NCBI RefSeq assembly: GCF_026262505.1
Contig: NC_067203.1
Coordinates: 5,022,001 to 5,086,000 of the forward strand
DNA from: Trichomonas vaginalis G3
Taxonomy: Eukaryota > Parabasalia > Trichomonadida > Trichomonadidae
DNA length: 64,000 nucleotides
Direction of reading: 5' to 3'
Shown here: positions 47,514 through 58,178 of the stretch, one piece after another
Position numbering within the stretch: the stretch's first letter is position 1
How the letters are laid out: every line of letters starts with the position of its first letter
Notes under the pieces: generated by a model
Told to the model about the DNA's origin: nothing
Databases searched by the model: none
The model's input: only the letters and a program-made list of their open reading frames with translations
Position numbers and translations under genes: made by a program

Positions 47514-50500
47514 ATGGATCCAGGTGAGTCATCGATTTCTAAGTCAGTACAGTCGTATAGTACTTCAGAAGCCAGTAAAGAAAACTTAATTCAAGGCAGA
47601 TCCTCTTCATTAGATAGAGTTTTCCCAATTTATTACTTGATGATGCAAAAAACGAAAATACCGAATTTCATTCTTTATTCAACATCTTTATTTCTGGTAT
47701 TTCAGATCATTTCAGTAACATTTTGGATCTATACTGATCCTTTCACAAGGACAAGTCCAAAAATGAGAAACTTTTATTTGAAATTATTTTCAATATTCGC
47801 TTTTGGAAATCCAATTGATAAGGATGAGTCAGAAATGTTTGTTGCATACATAACTCTTGGTGTTTCTCTTTTCATGATTGCTTGAATGACCTTTTTAATT
47901 TACTATCACCAAATAAAATACACTGTTCCGACACCATTACTTTATGCAACATCTTTACTTGTTGACTTTATTGGACCTATTTTCATTATTCCATCAGCTT
48001 ATATTGCATGTGTAGGTATAATACGAGTTGTAGATGGAGATAAGCAAGACAATGTCAATATAGTAATTGGATTAATCTCTTATGTCACTCTTATTTCAAA
48101 CTTTTCAATAACTGTTGCTCTCAAAGCAAAATCGATTGCAATTACAAATATTCCAAATCCTTTATTTGATACATATTCGTTGATTCTCTGGGTAGTAAGT
48201 ACCACAGGATTCGTTATTTTATCAGCTTTATTGACATATTTTGATCATTGGATACAGTTATTATTGGTTATTATTCATCTAATAATCAGTTGTTATTTGG
48301 TTTATAGACTAATTTACATTCCTTATTATGTTATTGCTAGAAATATGTCTATTCTCGCATTCGTATTAGCAACAATAATACTTGATATAGAAATAATTCT
48401 GTTGCATCTCATTACAAGTTTGACATATGACTACATGATTGTTACATATTCGGTAGCATTAGTAATATCTGGAATTATTTCAACAATGTATTTTATCAGG
48501 AAAATTAAGAAAATTAAAAAAAATTTGACTAGGAATGAAGAAATCATAGATATTGAAGAATATTTTATGAATTTAGGAATAGCTGATAATACTTTAATTG
48601 CAATGGAATATATTATTGTTGGCTTGACTCAAATATGCAACTTATTTACTGATGGAACGCTGACAGATTTTCTTATCAATAACTCGGACTTACATAGTAT
48701 CAACTCAATACTATTGCAAGTTCTAACATTCTTCCCATCAGAATCAAGAAAAATGGATATATTATTTAAGAAACTCTGCACAAAAAGGAAATTAACATTA
48801 TCAGAAAGATTTTTAATTTATCAGGTTGCCAGAATCAAAACAAGAAGATTGATCACAGATACAAAATCAACTTTGGAAGTGTATTCAAAAATGAAGTTAC
48901 GAAATGATGAATGTAAGGAAATGATTAAATCATTTTGGGATTTACCAACTTGTAAATTATCATTTTTGTCAGCAATAAATAGGCAAATTGATGATTTAGA
49001 TTCATACTTTAATAATTCACTTCAAGAAAATCCAAATAATTTAATAATGACAAGTGAATATGCAGACTTTTTAGTTGAATGTGTTGCTGACTTTGACAAG
49101 GCAATTTATGAAAAAGTTAGAGGAGAATATATCCAAAATGGAACAAACTTCAATGTCGATACAAGTTTCAGAAGCTTGGTAAATCATTTCCCTGATTATT
49201 TGATAAAAGGAATTGTTGATCCCAAAGGAAGAATGATTCGTAGAGAAATTCAGAACCCAAGCAAAACAGATAGTGATAAAACATCCGGATCAAGCGGATC
49301 TGGATCGAGTGGTTCTTCAAAAGGTACTGCAAATTCTTCCATATCTATTGATCATGAATTGCAAGATATGATTTGTAAGAAAATTATAAGAGATAGTAGA
49401 GTAAGATTGGCATTTCACAGGAGCATTCAACACATGCAGCCAAAACAAATGTATCAAATAATGATATTTTCATTTTTCATATTTTTCATTGCAGTTTCTT
49501 TCTTTATTGCTTCATATCTGCATTTAACAGAAAACCTGAAATGGAGAAGGTCATCATACAAAGATTTTAGATTGATGGCTTTAGCTTTAGATAAAACATA
49601 TAATGCAGCTTTCCTACTCACTTTAGATTGGGCAGCCAAGCATGGAAGATATGATAAGAATGTTACATCATTAGGAAATATATCAATAGATGACATGGAT
49701 ACAAATGTAATTGTAAGGGAAAATAAGTCAGCAGTATTCAGATTAATATCTTATCAAGAAGCAAGAGCAGCACAGACATTTATGAAAGGACTCTTAGATA
49801 ACATTGCAATTTTAGCAGCTGGGGAATATGTTCAAGAAATTGTTCCTAATCTCATGGGTTATACATCGGTCGTCAAACTATGTTCTAAATCTAATGTAAC
49901 TCATTCATATCCTACGAATATAAAAGATCAATTTACGCTTGTGCAATTTTTGATTATGGATCTTGCAGGTGAATTTCACATGAACAAAGATATCCCAAAT
50001 ATCTATAAAAATGATTTATATTGCCAACTGCTAGAAAATTCAATAACAATGTCAGATAAGTCAGAAGAAACAGTCCAGAGAATATTAGAATTCAACATCA
50101 AAAGGGCAAATAAGAACGAGAATGATGCCAAATTATGGCTATATGTTGGAGTTGGAAGTTTGTTTGTTTTATCTATCTTTCCAATGATAGTAATTTTAGC
50201 CAGCTATTATAGGTTCGTAAACAAGACTATCAGATTGTTATTATTATTGCCACAAAATGTTAAAGATGATGCAAAGAAACCATTAATGATTGAACATAAT
50301 GAAACGTTGTTTTCAACAGCAAATTTGTCAAAGAAATCTTTAATTATGGAGTTATCAATTGTCGCTTACTTTATTGGTGCGTTTGGATTAATTGCAATAT
50401 ATGGCTACTCAGTATATAATGTTTTAGACTTCAATGATGATATCACATCACTGCTGAAATGGTATTATTTATCTGCTTTGAGAAATGTTGCTGTTTCCGA

Positions 50501-52241
50501 AGTAAGATCAGATCTAATTCATGTTGTCATGCTAAATGGATCATTACCAAATAATTTTATAACAGCAGATTCAATTTCAGATGAATTAAAACATCATATT
50601 GATTTAGTTAAGAAAACAAATGACTTGATTGTTAATGGAGATGAGGATTTTCCCAAATTAGTTGGCTATGATGAGAAGTATGATAATATTCAATTTAATA
50701 ATCTTTGTGATCTTGGACGAGATCCAAAATCAATTCATGATTCATATGCTTGCAACGGTGTTCAACAGCAGCTTTCATTCCTTGAAAGTGGAATTCGGGA
50801 CATTATAAATGATCCTAGCGTATTTGAAGGATCAGTATCTGACGAATTACCAACAAATATTATTCATCTTTTGAACTCTCATTTCCATCCAATCTCTGTT
50901 CAAGCAGCGATCAGACTTAGAGATCTTTTGGAAGAGAGATTTGACGGAGGAATGAAGGTTCAATTAATATTGTTGATTGTAGGAATTGGATTATCGATTA
51001 ATATCTTTGTTTTGCCTTGGTTTATCAGATCGATAATGAATGAAGATTACAGATTATTCCTCATGTTTTTCAGGCATTTACAGCCTCAAGTTATTTTGGA
51101 TACTCATGAAATAATTGATTTCGTCAGAGGAACAACAAGAAAACATCATAAAGAAGAAATGACAATTTCAAAATCAATTGTTTATAACGCAAAAGAATGC
51201 ATCGTTGTAACAAATCATAGTGGTATCATTGATATTGTTAATCAATCAGTAACTGATAATCTTAGTTTAACTCCTGATCAAATTCTTGGTCAGAGTATCA
51301 TCAATATTATTTCTCAAAGAGATCAAGAAAGACTTAATTCTCAAATGCAGTTAATGATCGCTGGACAAGGACCAAAATATTGGCAAGATCACATAATGCT
51401 TGTCAATGATAATGCTGATGAAGTTCCATTTGCAGTTACGATGATTGGAATGAGAGATAAAGAAGAATCAGAAGAAATTGCATCAATTGTTTTTATTCTT
51501 GAAAATGAAGTTGAAAAGATAAAGAAAGAAAAACTTGCAGAAGAATCAAAGCAAAAGTCAGAAAAATTACTTTATCAAATAATGCCGAAGGATATTGTTG
51601 TCAGATTGAATCGTGGTGAAACTGATATAACATTCATTATAAATTCTGCAACAATCTTCTTCATTGATATTGTGAAGTTCTCTCATTACTCATCAACTTT
51701 AACTCCTTCAGAAATTATGTCAAATTTGAGTTTAGTTTTCGAAAATTTTGATAGAAATGTAGCTGAGTTTGAAACAATTACAAAGATCAAACTTATTGGA
51801 GATGTTTATATGGCAGCTGCAGGATTATTTAATAATTCAGAGGACAACTCTATTAATCACGCAGAAGATGCTGTTAAATGTTGTATACAATGTGCAAAAT
51901 TGATGGAAGATATCAATCTAAAATTGAATTCTTCTCTCGAAGTAAGAATTGGTTGTAACTCAGGAGGTCCATTAATTGGTGGAGTTTTAGGTTCGGATAA
52001 ACCTGCCTTCGATATTATTGGAGATCCCATTAATATCGCAGCTAGATTACAATCAACAGATATTCCAGGAAATGTCCAAATATCAGAAACAACAAAGGAA
52101 ATGATTCAATCATTCGATTTCGAAATTGAAGAAAGAGGAATGATATATTTGAAAGGAAAGGGTGAAAGAAAGACATATTTTGTTTCACTCAAGAATCAAT
52201 CAAATCTTGATTCATCTTTTGCATTAAGCCTGCAAAAATAA
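47514..52241 (+). CDS. Giant multi-spanning class III cyclase, adenylyl type by key residues; in-frame TGA
   Basis: Starts MDPGESSISKSVQSYSTSEA. About ten N-terminal membrane helices are followed by a cytosolic helical region, then two extracellular-type loops between four further helices (MIFSFFIFFIAVSFFIASYL, YVGVGSLFVLSIFPMIVILA, VAYFIGAFGLIAIYGYSVYN, LILLIVGIGLSINIFVLPWF). A PAS-like domain (CIVVTNHSGIIDIVNQSVTD) and a C-terminal cyclase domain follow. Catalytic residues: metal aspartates in FFIDIVKF (~1,385) and KLIGDVYMAA (~1,430), and the Asn/Arg pair in DPINIAARLQ (~1,507-1,511). Lysine in KLIGD and aspartate in AFDIIG predict ATP rather than GTP. A TGA at 47,883-47,885 (codon 124) is followed at once by ATG in the same frame, with no other break in 4.7 kb. 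It could be a nonsense mutation, an error, or two starts. Confidence 0.88.
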
Positions 52242-52883
52242 TAGATATTTGTTAATGTGAGCTTTCTTTTTATAATAAAAGACTGTTTATCAAATCAAAA
52301 TTCATATTTAAAGAATAAAAAAAATTCAAAATTAAATTCAGATGCAATAAAGAAAAAATACTATCATTTGTATAGTTATATCATATATTTAACTCATTCT
52401 AAATCATACCCAACTAAAAATATCAACAAATAATATTATGAATTATTGAACTATGATTCACATTAAATATCTTCTACATTAGATACAAAATCAATAACAT
52501 TCTTGTTATTTTCGTATTAAAGAAAGTAGAACTAATAATTTAATGAAATATTGTTAATTTACACTCATACCGAATAATTTATACTAATATTTATGTATAT
52601 ATTCAAATATAATGGTTTGACAATGAGAATTTCCGAAATAAAAAAAATAATTTTGTTATATTGGAATCTCTTTCAATTGAAAGTATAATGGTTCGTAGCT
52701 ATACCACAATACAATAAAAATCAACCATAAACATTTGATAAATAATGTAAATTCACGAAAATTATATCGAATTTTGAGAAATTGTTAGTTCTTTCTTGTA
52801 TTAATTTTTCAAATTCTCTGTTTGGAGTATTCTGATTACTGAAGTTCTTGATGTCTCTATAATTAGCCCGGATAAATTCTGGA
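52242..52883. other. A+T-rich intergenic region
   Basis: About 640 bp between two plus-strand genes. I see no coding, RNA or repeat signal beyond short A/T runs. Confidence 0.6.
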
Positions 52884-54101
52884 ATGGAAAAAATCAATAA
52901 AAGTGACATTAAAGACACTTTTTTACAAGAAAATTATATGATGAATTCAAATTATAAATACAACTATAGCGGATCATCAAATACGACTGCAATAGCAATA
53001 GATATCTCCAAAGGACCAGAAGATACTATTTCTCAACTAAAATTCGCCCATGTATCAGATAAATTATTATTATTTGGTTCTTCCTGGGATGGATCCCTCA
53101 ATGCATGGAAAGTTGATTTAAATTCCAAGTCATCTAACCTTGTTGCCACTCATCGTGAGTCAAAACAAGCAATTTTACGCATTGCAACAAATGAAAACGA
53201 AAATTTATACTATTTCGGTACAACAGAAGGTGCAGTAAAGAAGGTTTCGATCGGAGAGCAAGGTCAAGATTCTAAATTTGTCGTTAATGAGTTGTTTAAA
53301 GTTCCAATTCAATATCCAATCAGCGGCCTTGCATATTGCCATGAAAAGAAATGTTTAGTAGTAGGAGCAATGGATGGAACTGTTTATCTATACGATGCTC
53401 GTGAAAAAGCAACCCCAACAGCTTTTCTTGGCACGAATAATGTTTTCCATCTTGTTGGTCTTGATGTTGGTGCCAACAAAGCTTTTGTTTGTTATACAGA
53501 TATGGCTATGACCACAATCGACATTCGCCAGAACATAGGAGCCCCTGTAGGACAAGATGAATATCCAAAACTCGCATATACAGACGAAACCAGCAAAAAC
53601 GGCAACGAATCCCAAATTACCTGCGTCGCAGCCTTCCCCGACGATGGTGGCTATATGACTGGCTCCATCACAGGAAAAGTTGTAATCACAAGTAATGGAA
53701 ACCAAGTCAAATACGACTTCCACCGCAGAGAAACAGAAAGAACCATCTACAGCGTGAACTCCGTAGCCATCTCTAGGAAGCAAACCCTGGGAATGTCCGT
53801 TGGAGGCGACGGGACAATTAATTATTTCAACCTCGGTAACGGTACAAGGACATCAACAACAGAATCTACGACTACAAAGACTATTCACGACCCAATTACG
53901 GCTTGCGCTGTCGATGACAACGCTGAATATGCGGCATACGCTACGGGAAGTGACTGGGCCAGAGGTTACGAAGAGCACGAACATATTTATTTGGCTCCAA
54001 AGCTTTTCATTAAGAAAATTACTGATACTGAAAAAGGTCTCAAGAAAACAACTACTTACGGCTCAAGTACTTATGGATCCTTTGGTTCAATGCGCAAATA
54101 A
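52884..54101 (+). CDS. RAE1/GLE2-like WD40 mRNA-export factor
   Basis: A 405-residue seven-blade beta-propeller candidate. WD-like repeats include LLLFGSSWDGSLNAWKVDLN, LVVGAMDGTVYLYDAREKAT and LGMSVGGDGTINYFNLG. The late motif YAAYATGSDWARGYEEHEH corresponds to the YA.S.DWS.GHE signature near the C-terminus of RAE1/GLE2, which tethers mRNA-export and spindle-checkpoint partners at nuclear pores. BUB3 is the close alternative, but the DWxxG(Y/H)E block favours RAE1. Start: the first ATG is used. A second possible start at 52,938 (MMNSNYKYNYSGSS) follows an ACACTTTTTT motif and would fit the short trichomonad leader. The 3' half is markedly richer in G+C than the 5' half. Confidence 0.75.
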   Translation: MEKINKSDIKDTFLQENYMMNSNYKYNYSGSSNTTAIAIDISKGPEDTISQLKFAHVSDKLLLFGSSWDGSLNAWKVDLNSKSSNLVATHRESKQAILRIATNENENLYYFGTTEGAVKKVSIGEQGQDSKFVVNELFKVPIQYPISGLAYCHEKKCLVVGAMDGTVYLYDAREKATPTAFLGTNNVFHLVGLDVGANKAFVCYTDMAMTTIDIRQNIGAPVGQDEYPKLAYTDETSKNGNESQITCVAAFPDDGGYMTGSITGKVVITSNGNQVKYDFHRRETERTIYSVNSVAISRKQTLGMSVGGDGTINYFNLGNGTRTSTTESTTTKTIHDPITACAVDDNAEYAAYATGSDWARGYEEHEHIYLAPKLFIKKITDTEKGLKKTTTYGSSTYGSFGSMRK

Positions 54102-54608
54102 GCTTTTTATTTATATTATTTTATCTTTTTTATCTTTATTTATATGTATATAAATCTGTAATAAAATTTAGAGTTATAAATTATTGAAAATGAACTATAT
54201 TTTTCAATTAACTAAGAACTATTATATTTTTATAATGTTCTTATTGAAATAAACAAAAAATATTTTTTATATATTGATTGGAGTAGCAATTTTTAAGAAT
54301 ATTTGAAAAATGTCATTGAAATAATAATATGTAGCTTATAACCAATAGTCATATTATATGATAATAATTTGATAATTTTGTATTTGGAATTTTTGTTTCT
54401 TGAGACTATGAAAAATAACAGACATTCAAAGAATATCCCATTTCATTGCATCCATTTATCGGGATTAGAAAAATTTAATCAAATTATCTTTGATATTATG
54501 AATATATTTCGAAATTTACATTTGTCTTGATATCGGTTTTGTATTGCTAAATTAGATTTTGATTTGTAGAGAAAAAACGGTTTTTTTGTCAATGAGAGAA
54601 TTTTGCAA
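54102..54608. other. A+T-rich intergenic region
   Basis: About 500 bp. TTTTTTTGTCAATGAGAGAA close to the next start contains TCAATG, near the trichomonad initiator. Nothing else seen. Confidence 0.6.
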
Positions 54609-57600
54609 ATGAAATCGAGACCCATTACACCAATTGACATAAAAAGACCATCAACATCAATAAAAAAGATTCGCAAACCAGAAAAACCAGTCGATGCACT
54701 AAGAAGTACTACAAAACAAAATGAACAATATGCAGCCACCATAGCAGAGCTAGAAACACAACGAAATACATACATGGACGCTTTAGATGACCTAAATCAG
54801 CGTATTATCAAAGATGGAGACTTGATTGCAGGTCTCAGAGATCGTTTTCAAGAACTTTTACAAGGAAAAAAAGAAAAATCAAGCAGATCTAACCAAGATA
54901 ACCTCGAAGAAGAAATCAAATTATCAAAAGAAGCAGAGAAAGCAATCATAGCGTTTGATTCGCAGCATCCTTCAGCTTATCTTGCAGAAAATCCTCATAT
55001 TTTGATGGACATAACTTCTGGCACTTCAAACTATTTTTCAGAAGTCGCAATGAACATCGAGTCATCCATAACACTAGGAGAATACTTAGTAACATCAATG
55101 GAACAACTAAACTCTATCTCTCGCTGTCTAAAAGCCTATGAATCATTGAGACAATGTGTCAGATTAAATAATTTCTTAGAAACAGCCACAGAAACAACAA
55201 AAAAGGTTTTACAGTCAGAAGGAACTACAATACTATCATCAGATTTAGTATCCAAAGATTTCCACACTGTTATTTCCACGAATACTTATTATTTTTCATT
55301 AGATAAAGACAAGAGTTTTCCAGGACGTTGTATAAATCTCAAACAAAGTTTAATTGTCAGAGATCCTATAAATGACAAACTTTATTCACCATCAATTGAT
55401 CAGATATTGAACCCAACAAACAAGACATTGTTAGTATCACCTATTTGGGATATCGGTGTTCTATATATTCCTCAAACAAGTCCTTTCAAAAAATCTTTTT
55501 CGAGAGCTGAAGTTTTAATTACAGAATTTTATTGTCAACTTTTGGCTCCTCTTTTAGCAGCTCACATTCATTATTCTCATTCCATACAGCTTGCAAATCA
55601 TAGAAGAGCATTACAGATATTCAAGACAAACTTAGTTCCAAAGAATTCATTGAAAGCTTTGATACCTTTTCTTTATCAAACAATACAAGAATGTATTTAT
55701 GCAAATGATGTTGAAATGTATATAATTAATGATGATAATTTCTCAAAAGTTACAAATGAAGGAAAAGTAGACACAAACCAATATAAACTTAATGGTCTTC
55801 CACATTATATTAGCGAGATAAAGAGCCCACATGTCATTGACAGAGTCAATGAAAGAACACCTAATTATGTTCAAGAAGTTGATGAATGGGCTTTAGGAAA
55901 TTGTTTCTTAGGAATGCCGATAATTTCCAATGGAAAAGTCATTGCTGTTTTAGAATTGAGCGGAAAGAATGGAACAAACAAATTCACACAATGGGATGTT
56001 GATTTTGTTTCTGTTATTGTTAATTGTCTTGCTTTAATATTGCCGAGATGTTTGCAAGTTTTCGATAAAGAAAGAGATGAAAACATCATCAGAGAAGCAG
56101 CCATGTTTTCTGAAATTGTCTCTGAATATACTTATTCTAATATGCTTTCAACAAATGATATTTGCGAGAAGATATCATATGATGTTTTTAAACTAATTCC
56201 TTGTGAATATCTCTTGATTGCAACCAAATATGATAACACAATCAAAACAGTAATAACTCTCAAAAATGGAGAGAAAAGTGATGTTTTGTTTATCAATCCT
56301 GAGTTTCTTTCAATGTCATTGAAAGCGAATTATTCTATTTTGTCAAGAGATTTCACAGAAGTCAAGGATTTCAGGCCGATGAGAGAAATCGAATACAAAG
56401 AAATTGTTGCTGTAAGTCGTATTTACAATGATTATTGTTATGCTATTGTTTGTTTGAACACAATGGATAAATTAAGGAATTTTACTGTTGTCGACAAACA
56501 TATGTTAGAAGTACTTGCTCAGTTATGTATAACAAGCAAAGTCAACAACTCGAAAATTCATGAAAAAGAAACAATTGAAATGGAAAATTTGAGTTTTCAA
56601 AATTCTTTGGAAGTCTTCAAGACAGTTTTATACAAAGAAAAACAGCTACAAAGCTTGTTATTAGTCTTTAGTGAGATGATTAATGCTCATTCTTTCTGTT
56701 TGATCGAGAAAAACAAAAGCAAAAATAATTTTTCAATATTGTTGAGTTCTCCAAATGTTAAAATTTGTCCTCCAATTCCATTAGATGATGTCTTATCAGC
56801 AATGATTTTATCTCAGCCTAGTCATCATATATTCATTGAAAATATCAATGAAACAGGTTTAGACAAATCAAAATTTGTTGAATTGTTCAAACAATTTTCT
56901 TCTCTTGTTATTTCTCCAATTTCAACTGACCAAACTTATTTCATTATTTTTGTTACTGATAACAAGTTTGCAAGTAATTTCAATGTATTATTTGACTTGT
57001 ACACGCCAATGATAACGATATTGTTGAATATCTTCCTCAAAACAAATCATACAGATATGATAAGGAAAGCAAATCAACTCAAAATTGATGAATTGTCATT
57101 TTATGATCATGATTTGACTTCGAAATCTTTCTCAATAGAAAAATACAATGATCAACAAATCATTGAACTATTGTTGAGAGTCTTTGAAAGTTTAGAAATC
57201 AACAATGTTTTGTGCAGCAAAACTCCCAAAATTGTTAAGTTTTTGGAAGAAGTAAGTAAACTCTACAAAAACAATAAATATCATAATTGGAATCACGCTG
57301 TTGAAACTGTCCAATTATGTTACTCCATTGTTAAGCGTGGAAAGATGTCTCCAAGAGCAATAAATCCAATGCAAACAACTGCATTGATACTGGCTTGTTT
57401 ATTACATGATATTTGCCATGATGGAACATCAAATGAATACCATATTAAAGCCAAATCATCATTATATCATGTATTTGGCGATGATTGTCCATTAGAGAAT
57501 AGTTCACTGACAAGAAGTGTTAGATTACTTAAATCGCAGCCTTTCTTTGTTTGTATAAATAATGAAGAGTTTTGGCTGTTCTTTAAAGAATGCTTGTTAG

Positions 57601-58016
57601 CAACAGACATCAAAAAATACGAAGAAACTATACAGAATTATCAACAATGCGCAAGAAACTTTGATAGTAAGAATTTAATTCATTCTGTTTCATTGGCAAA
57701 ACTCGTAATAACTGTTGCAAACATTTCTAATGTTGTTAGGCCGTTCTCACAAGCTCAGCAAGTTGCAGAAAATTTGGAAACAGAAACAGATGAAACAAAT
57801 GAGAAACTAAGAACGCTAGGAATTAAAGAACAAACATTTGTTTATTGGAAATGTGAAAGTGATGAATTGCCAAACATTGAAATGAAATTCATTCAAGAAG
57901 TTGCAACACCGTTAATTAAAGCAATTACTGGTTCATTCCCGGAGCTTAATGACTTAAATACATCTCTAGAAGAGACAAAAAGAAATTGGCAACAGATTAT
58001 TTCTAATTTAGAATAA
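54609..58016 (+). CDS. GAF-domain 3',5'-cyclic-nucleotide phosphodiesterase (1,135 aa)
   Basis: Starts MKSRPITPIDIKRPSTSIKK at the ATG (54,609). A basic N-terminus and a coiled coil (~40-115) lead into long regulatory sequence with one clear GAF-like domain (~340-480; GNCFLGMPIISNGKVIAVLE) and probably another on each side. The C-terminal catalytic PDEase domain (~850-1,130) has every metal ligand motif: YHNWNHAVE (~889-897), LLHDICHDGTSNEYH (~930-945) and LLATDIKKYEE (~995-1,005). It would hydrolyse cAMP and/or cGMP to 5'-NMP, with the GAF domains as allosteric sites. It is close to a cyclase gene, and a PKA regulatory subunit lies in the same window. Confidence 0.9.
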   Translation: MKSRPITPIDIKRPSTSIKKIRKPEKPVDALRSTTKQNEQYAATIAELETQRNTYMDALDDLNQRIIKDGDLIAGLRDRFQELLQGKKEKSSRSNQDNLEEEIKLSKEAEKAIIAFDSQHPSAYLAENPHILMDITSGTSNYFSEVAMNIESSITLGEYLVTSMEQLNSISRCLKAYESLRQCVRLNNFLETATETTKKVLQSEGTTILSSDLVSKDFHTVISTNTYYFSLDKDKSFPGRCINLKQSLIVRDPINDKLYSPSIDQILNPTNKTLLVSPIWDIGVLYIPQTSPFKKSFSRAEVLITEFYCQLLAPLLAAHIHYSHSIQLANHRRALQIFKTNLVPKNSLKALIPFLYQTIQECIYANDVEMYIINDDNFSKVTNEGKVDTNQYKLNGLPHYISEIKSPHVIDRVNERTPNYVQEVDEWALGNCFLGMPIISNGKVIAVLELSGKNGTNKFTQWDVDFVSVIVNCLALILPRCLQVFDKERDENIIREAAMFSEIVSEYTYSNMLSTNDICEKISYDVFKLIPCEYLLIATKYDNTIKTVITLKNGEKSDVLFINPEFLSMSLKANYSILSRDFTEVKDFRPMREIEYKEIVAVSRIYNDYCYAIVCLNTMDKLRNFTVVDKHMLEVLAQLCITSKVNNSKIHEKETIEMENLSFQNSLEVFKTVLYKEKQLQSLLLVFSEMINAHSFCLIEKNKSKNNFSILLSSPNVKICPPIPLDDVLSAMILSQPSHHIFIENINETGLDKSKFVELFKQFSSLVISPISTDQTYFIIFVTDNKFASNFNVLFDLYTPMITILLNIFLKTNHTDMIRKANQLKIDELSFYDHDLTSKSFSIEKYNDQQIIELLLRVFESLEINNVLCSKTPKIVKFLEEVSKLYKNNKYHNWNHAVETVQLCYSIVKRGKMSPRAINPMQTTALILACLLHDICHDGTSNEYHIKAKSSLYHVFGDDCPLENSSLTRSVRLLKSQPFFVCINNEEFWLFFKECLLATDIKKYEETIQNYQQCARNFDSKNLIHSVSLAKLVITVANISNVVRPFSQAQQVAENLETETDETNEKLRTLGIKEQTFVYWKCESDELPNIEMKFIQEVATPLIKAITGSFPELNDLNTSLEETKRNWQQIISNLE

Positions 58017-58178
58017 TAATTCTTTTATATTTGTAAAATATTGTTTTTTGGCTAAATATTTTAGTTTTTTATGAGATTATTGATAACATATCAAATCAGG
58101 AACCATGAATACAAGAAATAATTTGACATGTAAAGTAAAATGTCAAAAATATTTTAACATATATTTTTGTCTTGAATC

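Noticed and set aside
47883-47885. TGA as a sense codon (variant genetic code or selenocysteine)
   Set aside because: Other genes in the window end normally at TGA or TAA, and trichomonads are not known for a TGA reassignment. No selenocysteine-type context was seen.
53388-53783. 131-residue frame opposite the RAE1-like gene
   Set aside because: Antisense shadow created by the G+C-richer codon use of the real gene; no motif.
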